Source: an uncultured Steroidobacter sp.
GTDB taxonomy: Bacteria; Pseudomonadota; Gammaproteobacteria; Steroidobacterales; Steroidobacteraceae
DNA length: 64,000 nucleotides
Direction of reading: 5' to 3'
Assembly (NCBI GenBank): GCA_937864115.1
Contig: CALMII010000018.1
Coordinates: 124,001-188,000, forward strand
The notes under the pieces were generated by a model, which did no database searches, was not told the DNA's origin, and worked only from the letters and a program-made list of their open reading frames with translations. This document shows, one piece after another, positions 52,897 to 61,932 of the stretch. The position numbers and the translations under genes are program-made. Positions within the stretch are counted from its first letter, which is position 1. Every line of letters starts with the position of its first letter.

Positions 52897-52914
52897 GTGT
52901 AGCAATCGCTACAC
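52897..52914. promoter_or_regulatory. Candidate TetR operator upstream of the RND operon
   Basis: GTGTAGC and GCTACAC form a perfect 7-bp inverted repeat around AATC, the size and shape of TetR/AcrR operators. It is the only such site seen before the operon. Confidence 0.7.
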
Positions 52915-53367
52915 GAACAGGCAGCAGCACTTGCCGGGTCGAGACGAAGGCGGAGCCCTTGCGGGTGAAGGCCGGTGCGTACGTCTCGCCGGCATTCATC
53001 CGTTGGATGAAGGCTGATTGCGGGGAAGGCCCGGTCGTCCCGGCACCCGCGCGAAAACGGAATGACGGTCGTTTCCGCGTCGATACATTGCCCGTGTGAT
53101 CCAGCGCACGCGCACGCAGCGCCTTGCTGCGATCGCGACGCGACCCGCCCGCGGCGCGACTGCGCGCGATTTCACACAGCGGCGGACGCGATGTGTGCAC
53201 AGATCACCTGCGCTCTGAGCGACTCATCACAGATCCCGATCGCAATGCCGCGCCTATCCAATTTGGGGTATGCGCGCGGCCGCGTGCCTCACTAGGTTCG
53301 CGCCGCACTGCACGACGCGCTCGTGCATCCCTCGCGACAACGTTCACTTTGCAGGAGAGATCGAGTG
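52915..53367. other. Non-coding gap between RND operon and lipoprotein gene
   Basis: About 450 bp with no supported gene; two short frames (53062-53295 and 53124-53381) lack ribosome-binding sites and recognisable domains. It must hold the divergent promoters of both flanking genes. AGGAG at 53353-53357 belongs to the next gene. Confidence 0.5.
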
Positions 53368-55485
53368 ATGAAACCGTATGAGCCCGCAGGCCGGCCCGCC
53401 CGGCTCGGCGCCGTCATTGCGCTGATACTGGTGGCAAGCCAGCTGACTGCGTGCGGCGGCAGCGACGACGATTCGCCTACGCCACCGTCGGGTACCCAGC
53501 AGCCGCCATCGCCACCGCCTCCTCCTCCTCCTCCTCCTCCTCCTCCTCCGGCGATGGTGGGTCTGACGCTGACGGGTAAAGTCACCGATGAGCCGATTCC
53601 GAATGCGGAAGTGACGGCCACCGTGGGTTCGCAGTCGTTCACCACGACGGCGGGCGCCGACGGTTCATACAGCCTCGAAATCGAAATCGAGGAAGCGAAC
53701 GCGGGCGATTTCGTGACGCTGAACGCCAGGGGCGTGGGCGACCAGTCCTTCGTCGAGTTCACCTCGCTGGCCGGATCGTTCCAGACGCTGCTGTCCGCCG
53801 CGGGCGATGACGACACGCTGGAGAGCACCGAGAGTTTCGTCACCCAGATCACCAACGTCAGCACGGCGCAGGCCGTGTTCCTGCAGCAGGCGAACGGCGG
53901 TCAGGCCATCACCAGCGAAACGGCGCTCAACGCCGCAGCCTCGCGGGTCAATGCGCAGGACGTGCTGGACCTGGCTGCGGCCATCAAGCTGGCGGTCGAC
54001 GATGCGGACAACCATCCGCTGCCGTCGGGCGCGACGTCGATCCTGGCGCTGGCGAGCAATCCGGCTGCGCGTCAGGAATTCATCAACCAGGTCTACACGA
54101 ACAGCCCTGGCGCCTTTGCCGCGGCGCAGGTGGCCATCGCGCAGGATCCGGAGCTGACCCAGAACGACGGCACGCTGCAGCGCCATCTCGACAACGAGGG
54201 TTTCACGACGGCGATGCTCTCGACCGATGCGCTGTTCACGTTCAACTACACCGGGCGTATCGCGCACTTCGATCTGTACGAGAACGGTACGGGCTCGGAG
54301 AGCGGCGAGACGTATGACCAGAGTTTCACGTGGGAGCTGAACGGTTCGACGATCGAAGTCACGTATGCGCAGCCCATCGTCACGGAAAGCTGGGACACGG
54401 TGACCTGCGGCGGCGTGCTCAAGCAGTACCTCGCGCAGTACTCCACGCCGGGCGCGCAGATCACGTTCCTGAGCGCGAACTCGGTGGCGATCACGCAGAC
54501 CGCCACGATCGACTACCAGGATGCGGCATGTGCGTCGCTGGACGGCCCGCAGACCTCGACCGTGGCGCGCACGGTGCTGTCGATGGACAACTTCCAGGTC
54601 ATCGATGTCGAAGAGCTGAAGGGCAATGCCCAGACGATCTATGTCTGGGACAGCACGCAGCAGGCGGTCATCGCCGATGTCGCGGAGATCAATGCCGACG
54701 GCACCGGTCGTGCGCTGCTCACCGGTCAGGACTTCACGTGGGAGATGAATGCCGACGGCGGTCCGGAAGAGACCGGCAAGATCTTCCACGCCGAGTTCGA
54801 CGGCTGGAGCGCCGAGTACCTGTCGTTCCGCGACATCGACGCACTCGCCAGCGACATCTTCTGGGAAGTACGCGTGGGCAACGACGGTTCGGACGGCGTC
54901 TTCATGGGCGCCGGCGCATCGGTGTTCGCCGATCCCGAGTACGCCGTGGAATTCACCGCGGAAGACGTGGTGGGTCGCTTCTACCAGTTCGGCAAGGGCG
55001 ACGAGACCGTGAACGATGCGCGCCTCGGCGGTTTCCGCCTGCGCTTCGACGCGGACGGCACGGGTGCCCAGGAAGTCGACTCGATCAACGCAAACAACGA
55101 GGTGGTGCTCGATGCGTCCGTGACCTTCCGCTGGAGCATCGCGGAAGGTCCGGTCGGCGTGGAAGTGGTGGTGAAGCGCACGTACGACACGGTGGCGCGG
55201 CAGTTCAACAACTGCGCAGCCAGCGCCACCTGCGTGGTGATCGACGAACGCCGCATCATTCCGATCGTAGCGAACGATGACGGCCGCGTGTACTGGCTGG
55301 AGATCCGTCACTCGGCGCCGGATGATGTGTCGACGGCGGCGGATGACACGTCCCCGACCTATCTCGTGCGCTACTACGACTACGAGCCGTTCTCCCAGGC
55401 TCCGGCCGACGTGAGCGCCAAGATCAAGGGCGGTGCGAAAGTCACGAAGCAGCGCGAGTTGCTGCGCGGCGCAAAGCAGCGCTGA
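53368..55485 (+). CDS. Large lipoprotein with polyproline linker, function unknown
   Basis: About 705 residues. The lipobox LTAC puts the lipidated cysteine at 29; GGSDDD follows, a sorting sequence that suits outer-membrane lipoproteins. A linker contains 13 prolines in a row, encoded by (CCT)10 and neighbours. Then comes a carboxypeptidase-regulatory-like domain (LTLTGKVTDEPIPNAEVTATVG, split) of about 80 residues and a long, acidic beta-rich region with no domain I can name. AGGAG at 53353-53357 supports the ATG. A hairpin terminator follows. Confidence 0.82.
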   Translation: MKPYEPAGRPARLGAVIALILVASQLTACGGSDDDSPTPPSGTQQPPSPPPPPPPPPPPPPAMVGLTLTGKVTDEPIPNAEVTATVGSQSFTTTAGADGSYSLEIEIEEANAGDFVTLNARGVGDQSFVEFTSLAGSFQTLLSAAGDDDTLESTESFVTQITNVSTAQAVFLQQANGGQAITSETALNAAASRVNAQDVLDLAAAIKLAVDDADNHPLPSGATSILALASNPAARQEFINQVYTNSPGAFAAAQVAIAQDPELTQNDGTLQRHLDNEGFTTAMLSTDALFTFNYTGRIAHFDLYENGTGSESGETYDQSFTWELNGSTIEVTYAQPIVTESWDTVTCGGVLKQYLAQYSTPGAQITFLSANSVAITQTATIDYQDAACASLDGPQTSTVARTVLSMDNFQVIDVEELKGNAQTIYVWDSTQQAVIADVAEINADGTGRALLTGQDFTWEMNADGGPEETGKIFHAEFDGWSAEYLSFRDIDALASDIFWEVRVGNDGSDGVFMGAGASVFADPEYAVEFTAEDVVGRFYQFGKGDETVNDARLGGFRLRFDADGTGAQEVDSINANNEVVLDASVTFRWSIAEGPVGVEVVVKRTYDTVARQFNNCAASATCVVIDERRIIPIVANDDGRVYWLEIRHSAPDDVSTAADDTSPTYLVRYYDYEPFSQAPADVSAKIKGGAKVTKQRELLRGAKQR
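53518..53550 (+). repeat. In-frame CCT trinucleotide repeat
   Basis: Ten CCT units then CCG inside the lipoprotein gene encode the proline run. Slippage would change linker length without a frameshift. Confidence 0.9.
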
Positions 55486-55512
55486 TCGGCGCGACTTGCG
55501 GAAGAACGGGAA

Positions 55513-55530
55513 GGGGCGCGCAAGCGCCCC
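55513..55530 (+). terminator. Terminator after the large lipoprotein gene
   Basis: GGGGCGC, GCAA loop, GCGCCCC: a perfect 7-bp stem 28 bp after the stop, followed by TGTCTTGT. Confidence 0.7.
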
Positions 55531-55558
55531 TGTCTTGTGGGTCCTGTCTTTGATCTTC

Positions 55559-55613
55559 CTGTGGGGCCGGCTTTAGCCGGCCTTCGAGAGTCAGGCTGAG
55601 GCCTGACCTACAG
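55559..55613. repeat. REP-like palindromic repeat, copy 2 (inverted)
   Basis: The same two palindromes as 16161-16218 in opposite order, with CTGT and ACAG at the ends. It lies between the lipoprotein terminator and the small membrane-protein gene. Confidence 0.85.
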
Positions 55614-55639
55614 GGAAGAAGAGGCAGTATCCTTGCACG

Positions 55640-55867
55640 ATGAAAATCGCCAAGCCGCTGCTGCTCGTCACCACCCCCATCGGTCTCGCCTTCGGACTCT
55701 ACGAGGCACATCGCCTCGCCGGCGGACTCGTGTTCCTCATGGCCGCCATGATCGCCGTGATCGGCGTGGCGATGGGCTCGGTGATCATGACGATCCGTCG
55801 CGAGCGCCGGGAAGAGGAGGAGAAAGCGCGCCGCTCGCGTGACGCAGAGGACAAGGGAACGAGCTGA
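55640..55867 (+). CDS. Small membrane protein, function unknown
   Basis: A 75-residue protein with two hydrophobic segments (about residues 5-20 and 27-49) and a highly charged tail (RRERREEEEKARRSRD). I do not recognise a family. It ends 8 bp before the stop of the converging HupE/UreJ gene. Coding is supported by the segment layout and charge pattern rather than by homology. Confidence 0.55.
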   Translation: MKIAKPLLLVTTPIGLAFGLYEAHRLAGGLVFLMAAMIAVIGVAMGSVIMTIRRERREEEEKARRSRDAEDKGTS

Positions 55868-55874
55868 CCGTGCG

Positions 55875-56867
55875 TCAGCTCCAGAACGCCGCGACGCGTT
55901 CGACCGTCCACAGCGTCGCGATCGTGCCGATCGCATAGCTCGCCGCCAGCCTGACGTTGACGACGGAGCCCGCCATGTAGCGGCGCGCCAGCGCCATCAC
56001 CGACAACGCAACGCCGACGAAGATCAACTGGCCGATCTCCACACCGACATTGAAGAACAGCAGGGCGACCGGAATGGCGCGCGGCGGCAGGCCCACCTCC
56101 GCCAGCGCGCCGGCGAAGCCGAGTCCGTGCAGCAATCCGAAAACGAACGCCACGATCCATGGCCAGCGTTCGGTCACGCCCGGTCTGCCGCGCGCCGTCA
56201 TGACGACCTCGCGGGCAAGGAACACGATGCTCAGGGCGATCGACACCTCGACGGGCGGTCCCGGTACGTGAATGAAGCCCAGCGTCGCCGCCACCAGCGT
56301 GATGCTGTGCGCGACGGTGAACGCGGTGATCGTGACCAGAATCCGGCGCACGCCGCGCACGATCAGCAGCAGGGCCAGCACGAACAGCAGATGGTCGATG
56401 CCTTCGAGAATGTGCTGGATTCCCAGGACCAGGTAAGTCCCTGCGACATTCAGTGCGCCGGGTGCACTGTTCACGGTGAAGGACGTGCGCGACGGCGTCA
56501 GTCGTTCCACCTGCGTGGATCCATCGAGCCGGATCACACGCACCAGCACCTCCGCCTGCGTTCCCTGCAGTCCGTCGATCCGGATGTCGCGCCCGGCGAG
56601 GCCGTGGAGCGTCCGCACCTGCCAGCGTTCCAGCAGGGCGCCACGGATCAGCTCGCGTCGCGGTTCGGAAGCATTACTCGTATCGGATGGCAGATGCACC
56701 GTCAGTGCGAGACGTGCATCGCCGAGCGTGGGCACTTTCCAGACGGCCGCATAGTCGCCCGCGCCGAGTTCGGTCAGTTCGAGATAGGCGGGACGGAACA
56801 CATCCGCATGAGCCTGCCCGACGCAGGCCGCGAGCAGCAGGAGCGCCAGGCGCAGCACGGTTCGCAC
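55875..56867 (-). CDS. HupE/UreJ-family membrane protein
   Basis: About 330 residues: a signal peptide (LLLLAACVGQAHA), a periplasmic domain of about 140 residues, then a C-terminal membrane domain with LGIQHILEGIDHLLFVLALLL, FTVAHSITL and FGLLHGLGFAGAL, whose histidines and acids are typical of HupE/UreJ (metal permease) proteins. I chose the GTG at 56867, directly after the upstream stop and with a GGGAA before it; an ATG at 56891 is an alternative. It is last in the DUF3604 operon. Confidence 0.85.
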   Translation of the reverse strand: MRTVLRLALLLLAACVGQAHADVFRPAYLELTELGAGDYAAVWKVPTLGDARLALTVHLPSDTSNASEPRRELIRGALLERWQVRTLHGLAGRDIRIDGLQGTQAEVLVRVIRLDGSTQVERLTPSRTSFTVNSAPGALNVAGTYLVLGIQHILEGIDHLLFVLALLLIVRGVRRILVTITAFTVAHSITLVAATLGFIHVPGPPVEVSIALSIVFLAREVVMTARGRPGVTERWPWIVAFVFGLLHGLGFAGALAEVGLPPRAIPVALLFFNVGVEIGQLIFVGVALSVMALARRYMAGSVVNVRLAASYAIGTIATLWTVERVAAFWS

Positions 56868-56868
56868 G

Positions 56869-57729
56869 TCAGTTCCCGGGCGTTGCCGCATCGGCGAGCC
56901 GCTGCCGCTGCGGCAGATCGACGCGAACGGAATACCGCTCGCGCATTGCCCGATAGCCGCGCTCATCGGACAGCCGGCGCTGTTCGTCGCTCCAGTCGCG
57001 CGCCAGGACATCGCGCACCTCGTCGAACGATGCCGGCAGCGCCGGTTGCTTCGCCGTGATGAGCACCAGATGCAGGCCGTAGCTCGAGCGCAGCGGTCCG
57101 TGCCACGTATCCAGTGCGAGCGGTTGCAATTGCGCAGTGAAGTCTGCGCCGATCGTGCGGTCGATCTCCGCGGTATCGGTGTCCTCGAAGCGTACCGGCA
57201 GCAGCGTAGCGTCGCCGTGCGCGGCGCTTTCTGCGCCGGTCGAACGGGTCAGCGTCTGCAGTACCTCGCGCGCATGTCGTTGCGCGTCGGGATGCCGGCG
57301 AAGATCGATGAAGACCTGCGTGAAGCTGTAGCGGGGCAGCGTGCGATAGCGATCCGGGTTCGCCGACAGATAGGCCTGCAACTGCGCCTCGGTCGGCGCA
57401 GTCATTTCGTCGCTCTCCATCAGGAACTGCATTTTCTGCTGCACCCGCCGCCGGATCACGACATCGTCCGCGTCGAGCCCGAGCGCCACGCCTTCGCGAT
57501 ACATCACCTCGTCGCGCACGTGGCGGTCGATCAGGTGCTGCAGCTCGGCGGCGGAGGGCGGGCGTTGCCAGGTGCGCTCGAAGGTGGCGACGAGGTTTTC
57601 CACCTGCGCGGCCGAAACGACGATCCCGTCGCGGGGCGCGGGGCCCGTCGATACCCAGCCGTACAACGCGAAGGCACACACCGCCAGCAGCAGGAAATGC
57701 AGCAGCGGCTCGCGCAGCCACCGCTTCAC
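56869..57729 (-). CDS. Parvulin-like peptidyl-prolyl isomerase (PpiC type)
   Basis: A 286-residue protein with an N-terminal membrane anchor (residues about 8-26), a SurA-like helical region (HLIDRHVRDEVMYREGVALGLD) and a C-terminal parvulin domain (YSFTQVFIDLRR, then LDTWHGPLRSSYGLHLVLITAKQP). It faces the periplasm. GTG start overlaps the DUF3604 stop (GTGA). It sits between the DUF3604 and HupE/UreJ genes and may help fold one of them. Confidence 0.83.
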   Translation of the reverse strand: MKRWLREPLLHFLLLAVCAFALYGWVSTGPAPRDGIVVSAAQVENLVATFERTWQRPPSAAELQHLIDRHVRDEVMYREGVALGLDADDVVIRRRVQQKMQFLMESDEMTAPTEAQLQAYLSANPDRYRTLPRYSFTQVFIDLRRHPDAQRHAREVLQTLTRSTGAESAAHGDATLLPVRFEDTDTAEIDRTIGADFTAQLQPLALDTWHGPLRSSYGLHLVLITAKQPALPASFDEVRDVLARDWSDEQRRLSDERGYRAMRERYSVRVDLPQRQRLADAATPGN

Positions 57730-59657
57730 GGCGTGTACCAGATGGGCGAGGTGAACGCGCGCTCCTGCGTGATCACCGGCACCTTCGGATCGATCTTCAC
57801 CCTGAAGTACGCCGCGTCATACGCGGTCCAGCGGGGCGTCGGAATTTCCAGAACGCGCGCGTAGTAGAAAGCCCGCAGCGATGGATCGAACTGCGGATCG
57901 GTCCACACGACGATCAGTTCCGGATCGCCGATCGAATTGCTCCAGCTCGCGGTGGCGAGATCCACGGTATTGCCGACGGGCGGCACTCTGCCGGCGGCAT
58001 CCGGCTTGCGCCGGTCGGCATCGCCCCAGACCACATCGAAGATCCTCTCCTGCAGCTGTCCGTTCCGGTCGAGCCAGCCCTTGATCACCTGGATGCGATC
58101 GAGATTGCCGCCGAGCGGATCCTTGGCCGCGGCCAGCAGGAAGGTCGGCGACTTGCCCGGCGGCGCCTTCGGCAGGTCCGCGCCCATCGGCACGCCCTTG
58201 GTGTAGCCCATGATGGCGGGATTGCGCGAACGCGCATCGAAGGGCACGAAGTCGTAACCGCCGAAGAAGCGCACGACCATGCGCGGACCGCTCGTCGCAT
58301 AGGTCTCGCGGCGTTTCATGGCATCCCAGATCGAGGCGCGCGTGTTCTCGAGCGCCCACACGCCGGTGTAGCCGGCCGCGGTCATCTCCCAGCCCTTCAC
58401 CACGCGATCGCCGAATTTCATCGCGTCTTCGTTCCAGCGATCGTCCCGCGGCTCGGAGGCGACGAACTTGCCGTAGAAATTGTCTTCCTCGGCGGCGGTG
58501 AGTCCATTGTGAGTGTCGGTGCCTGCGGCCATGCCGTACTTGAAGGGATTGGCGCCGAGATCCTGTTCCGCCTTCAGTCCGTCCTTGAGCGCCTGGCGCA
58601 GGTACTCGTGCTCGATCATGCCGGGCTTCTTGGGCACGAGATTGAGATTGCCGCGATCCCACAGTTCGTAGCCGACCGCGAACTCGTCGGTGGTCGACAG
58701 CGACGGATGCGACTCGCTCTGGCCCTTCATCTGGATCGCCTCGAACAGCGGCTCCCAGCGCTGGCGCTGCTCCGCCCACTCCCTGGTCATGGGCCCGCCG
58801 AGAAAGGTCTGCAGCTCGAACATGCGGCCGTTCGAGAGGTTGCCGTTGTGCGGAATCGCCAGCAGCCGGCCGCCGGTGGTCTTTTCCCAGTCGGCCATCC
58901 ATTTCCACAGATCCTCGGGATTCTCGCTGGCGAAGGTCGTCACCGGCAGCACCTTGTCCGCCAGGTCCTTGCCATCGCGGTAGATGACGTTGCGATGCAG
59001 GTTGTTGCCGCCGCCGGCGTTGGACGTCCACTCGAAGGCGATGAACGCGGTGAACCGGCCGGGATCGTTGAACTTCTCCATGATGGCGGTGCTGCGACTC
59101 CAGATGCTGGTCGCGAATTTGGGATCGGTGAGCGGCGGCGGCAGCTTCTTGTTGGACTGGGCCGCGATCAGTTCGAACATGGCTTTCGCCGCACCGTCCG
59201 GTCCCGAATTCATCATGTCGCGCCAGCGTCGCAGCGTGCTGTCGGCCATCAGCTCGGGATTGCCGGTCTTCAATTCGCTGATCGTTCCCATGCCGTCGGA
59301 GTGATCGGTGATCGCGACCCAGTCCAGCGGGCGCGACAACCGGACCGGCTGGCCGCTGGTGGCGACCACTTCTTCGCCGCGTGCGAATCGCAATGCGTCT
59401 TCCGGGGTCAGGGTCGCGCCCGACATCCCCGCGTCGGCGGACCAGCTCGTGTGAACGTGCTCATCGCCCCAGAGTGGCCTGGATGGCAGTTGCCTGCCGG
59501 CATAGGGCGAATAGCCCGGCTTCTTGTAGAAGCGGGCGGCATCCGCCGGCCGCACTTCGCCGATATCGGACGACACGGCGACCTGGGCGTCGGCAATGCC
59601 TGTCCAGACACAGCAGCTGCCGATAGTCAGAATCCATACACGACCGAGGTTCCGCAT
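57726..59657 (-). CDS. DUF3604 family exported protein
   Basis: A 643-residue protein with signal peptide (cleavage near IADAQ). LWGDEHVHTSWSADAG and WVAITDHSDGMG are metal-binding motifs like those of PHP phosphoesterases; AIPHNGNLSNG and AAGTDTHNGL add more histidines and acids. These are consistent with a di- or tri-metal hydrolase, but DUF3604 has no proven activity. It heads the operon with a parvulin-like isomerase and a HupE/UreJ protein, an arrangement that looks conserved in purpose. Confidence 0.88.
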   Translation of the reverse strand: MRNLGRVWILTIGSCCVWTGIADAQVAVSSDIGEVRPADAARFYKKPGYSPYAGRQLPSRPLWGDEHVHTSWSADAGMSGATLTPEDALRFARGEEVVATSGQPVRLSRPLDWVAITDHSDGMGTISELKTGNPELMADSTLRRWRDMMNSGPDGAAKAMFELIAAQSNKKLPPPLTDPKFATSIWSRSTAIMEKFNDPGRFTAFIAFEWTSNAGGGNNLHRNVIYRDGKDLADKVLPVTTFASENPEDLWKWMADWEKTTGGRLLAIPHNGNLSNGRMFELQTFLGGPMTREWAEQRQRWEPLFEAIQMKGQSESHPSLSTTDEFAVGYELWDRGNLNLVPKKPGMIEHEYLRQALKDGLKAEQDLGANPFKYGMAAGTDTHNGLTAAEEDNFYGKFVASEPRDDRWNEDAMKFGDRVVKGWEMTAAGYTGVWALENTRASIWDAMKRRETYATSGPRMVVRFFGGYDFVPFDARSRNPAIMGYTKGVPMGADLPKAPPGKSPTFLLAAAKDPLGGNLDRIQVIKGWLDRNGQLQERIFDVVWGDADRRKPDAAGRVPPVGNTVDLATASWSNSIGDPELIVVWTDPQFDPSLRAFYYARVLEIPTPRWTAYDAAYFRVKIDPKVPVITQERAFTSPIWYTP

Positions 59658-59782
59658 GCCGCGCTCCGCTGATTTCCTGCTGATTGTTGCAATCGCGCGG
59701 TCGCAGGGCCGCGTGGCCGAAGGCTGAACCCCAAGGCCCGCTGGCTGATATCCGTAGTAAGGGAAAGGGCCGGCCAGGCCGG

Positions 59783-60562
59783 CTAGCGCTTCTCGATCAC
59801 CATGCTCTGGATCGCGCGGCCGAAGTAGCCGCGTTCGTCGCCGAGTTTCGCGAACGCCAGGCCGGCGCCCAGATCGCCGAGCCAGGTCTGCGCATCCAGC
59901 AGGATCCATTCGCCGACCGGCATGCGGGCGAGGCTGATCGTCAGGTCCGCGTTGATGAAGGTCCAGGCGTTGAAATCCAGCACCGAGGACACGCCGTTGC
60001 AGAAGTCGCTGGCCATCGCGGCGCGCATCAGCGGCGAAAGCGGTACGCCGGCGACCACCGGCCGGTCCGCGCGGAACCAGATGGCGCCCGGTCCAGGCTG
60101 ACGGAAGCCGCCGCGCACCATGCGCAGCGACATGCCGTGAATGAAGGCCTCGTGGTTGCCGCCGAGCAGGTCGGTCGGTGCGGTGCCGGCCTCCGGTCCG
60201 GGCAGCTCGATGCGTTCGTATCCCAGGTGCTCCGGCAATGGCGGTTCGTCGGCGCGGATCTTCAGGACGCTCGCGCGCGTCACTTCGACGCCGCCGGCGA
60301 GCAGCGAGATGGCGCACAACTGGATCTTGCGGCCTTCGCGTACGACTTCGCTGCGGATCTGCAGCGGCGCGATCGGCACCGGCCGCAGCAGGTCGATCGT
60401 GATGCGTGCGACGCGCATCGGCTCGCGCGTCGCGATGTTCTCCGCCGCCCACGCGACCAGCGAGGCCGGCGCGCCGCCGTGCTGCATGTCCGGACTCCAC
60501 GGTCCCGCGGCGGAAGGATCGGTATGGGCGAGGCCGTCGTCGATGCGATAGAGCGGGTTCAT
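59783..60562 (-). CDS. Acyl-CoA thioesterase-like protein (double hotdog)
   Basis: A 259-residue protein with two hotdog halves. WSPDMQHGGAPASLVAWAAE is the N-terminal active-site region, RITIDLLRPVPIAPL follows; the second half has ASDFCNGVSSVLDFNAWTFINADLTISLARMP. This is the TesB-like / thioesterase_3 type. The substrate acyl group is unknown. It is divergent from sodC. Confidence 0.85.
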   Translation of the reverse strand: MNPLYRIDDGLAHTDPSAAGPWSPDMQHGGAPASLVAWAAENIATREPMRVARITIDLLRPVPIAPLQIRSEVVREGRKIQLCAISLLAGGVEVTRASVLKIRADEPPLPEHLGYERIELPGPEAGTAPTDLLGGNHEAFIHGMSLRMVRGGFRQPGPGAIWFRADRPVVAGVPLSPLMRAAMASDFCNGVSSVLDFNAWTFINADLTISLARMPVGEWILLDAQTWLGDLGAGLAFAKLGDERGYFGRAIQSMVIEKR

Positions 60563-60733
60563 GCGTCGTCAGTGCCGGATGTCGATGAGTCGAGTATGAG
60601 CGAAAGCGCGCCGATTCAGGGGCGCCGGCGTGCGTCGATTCCGACACTGCATCCGCGGAGACGACGGCGGGCGCGGAACGGATCGGGCCTTCAGGGATTG
60701 ATAGGGCAGGCAACCGTCGACGGAGAACTGACC

Positions 60734-61315
60734 ATGCGCCCGATCCTCATCGCTTCCCTGTTCGTATGCGCTGCAGCCTGCAGTCGCCAATCGCCCGACA
60801 CCATGACCAACGAGCCGGCTGCCCCGCCGCCTGCAGCGCAAACCCCGACGCCCGCGCAAGAGCAATCGGCCGTGGGCGCGGTCGCCGAGCTGAAAGCAAC
60901 CCAGGGCAACGGTGTTTCCGGCACCCTGATGCTCTCGCCCATGGACGACGGCATTCACATCAACGGGTCGATCAAGGGACTGACGCCGGGTTCGACTCAC
61001 GGTTTCCACGTCCACGAGAACGGCGACTGCAGTGCGCCCGATGCGAGCAGTGCCGGCGCTCACTTCAATCCCACCCAGCAGCCGCACGGCGATCCTGCCG
61101 GCGCCAGTCATCATCTCGGCGACATTCCGAATGTGACGGCCGATGGCGAAGGCGCCGCCGAAGTGGACATCCATGTCTCCGGCTTGACGCTGCGTACGGG
61201 TCAGGCCGACGATGTCGTCGGCAAGTCGATCATCGTTCACGAGAAGGCGGACGACTACACCTCGCAGCCATCCGGCGATTCCGGCAATCGCATCGCCTGC
61301 GGGATCATCAAATAA
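60734..61315 (+). CDS. sodC: Cu/Zn superoxide dismutase, lipoprotein
   Basis: A 193-residue protein with lipobox AAAC (lipidated C16), a Pro/Ala-rich linker, then a SodC domain. HGFHVHENGDC, AGAHFNP, HHLGDIPN, and VHEKADDYTSQPSGDSGNRIACG carry the copper and zinc histidines, the disulfide cysteines and the conserved active-site region. It removes superoxide in the periplasm or at the membrane. A GGAGAA sequence precedes the ATG. Confidence 0.95.
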   Translation: MRPILIASLFVCAAACSRQSPDTMTNEPAAPPPAAQTPTPAQEQSAVGAVAELKATQGNGVSGTLMLSPMDDGIHINGSIKGLTPGSTHGFHVHENGDCSAPDASSAGAHFNPTQQPHGDPAGASHHLGDIPNVTADGEGAAEVDIHVSGLTLRTGQADDVVGKSIIVHEKADDYTSQPSGDSGNRIACGIIK

Positions 61316-61336
61316 CCAGCAAGGACTTCAGTACGC

Positions 61337-61792
61337 ATGCTGTCTGCATTCATGGCGTTCCTGCATCACGCGGCGGCATTCGTCCTGTTCGGCGCCCTGA
61401 TGGTCGAGATGGTCCTGACGCGCGGCGAACTCGACATGAACTCCGCGCGTTCGCTGATGCGCATGGATGCGGCCTACGGCATCTCGGCGCTGGTGCTGCT
61501 GGTGGTCGGGTTCGGTCGGGTGTTCCACACCGAAAAGGGCGCTGCCTATTACTTCGGCAGCGCGCCTTTTCTGATCAAGCTGTCGCTGTTCGTCATCGCG
61601 GGCCTGCTGTCGATCCAGCCGACCCGCGAGTTCCTGTCCTGGCGCAAGGCCGTGCGCGAGCAGCGCCTGCCGGATTTCAGCGGCGCGAAGCGCCGCTCGA
61701 TCCGCACGGTCATCCATGTCCAGCTGCTGCTGATGATCGTCATCATGCTGTGTGCGGCGCTGATGGCGCGCGGCATCGGCTTCATCGGTTGA
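61337..61792 (+). CDS. DUF2214 family membrane protein
   Basis: A 151-residue protein with four hydrophobic segments. FLHHAAAFVLFGALMVEMVL and MDAAYGISALVLLVVGFGRVF are family features. It lies 21 bp after sodC and probably shares its transcript. AAGGA stands 12 bases before the ATG. The role is unknown. Confidence 0.85.
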   Translation: MLSAFMAFLHHAAAFVLFGALMVEMVLTRGELDMNSARSLMRMDAAYGISALVLLVVGFGRVFHTEKGAAYYFGSAPFLIKLSLFVIAGLLSIQPTREFLSWRKAVREQRLPDFSGAKRRSIRTVIHVQLLLMIVIMLCAALMARGIGFIG

Positions 61793-61932
61793 TCGTGCAG
61801 GCTCGTCCAGGCTGATTCGCTGCGCGCCCGTCCTGCTGGCGTTCAGCATGAGGTTGCGAGACTGAAGCGGCTGCTTGCTATATTGATCGCCGTGGGTCGT
61901 CTCCCGCGACGCATACAACGAAGGGGCTGAAC

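Noticed and set aside
57726..60713. Extension of the DUF3604 frame upstream to 60713
   Set aside because: The signal peptide begins at 59657 and the upstream part overlaps the thioesterase gene in another frame with no domain.
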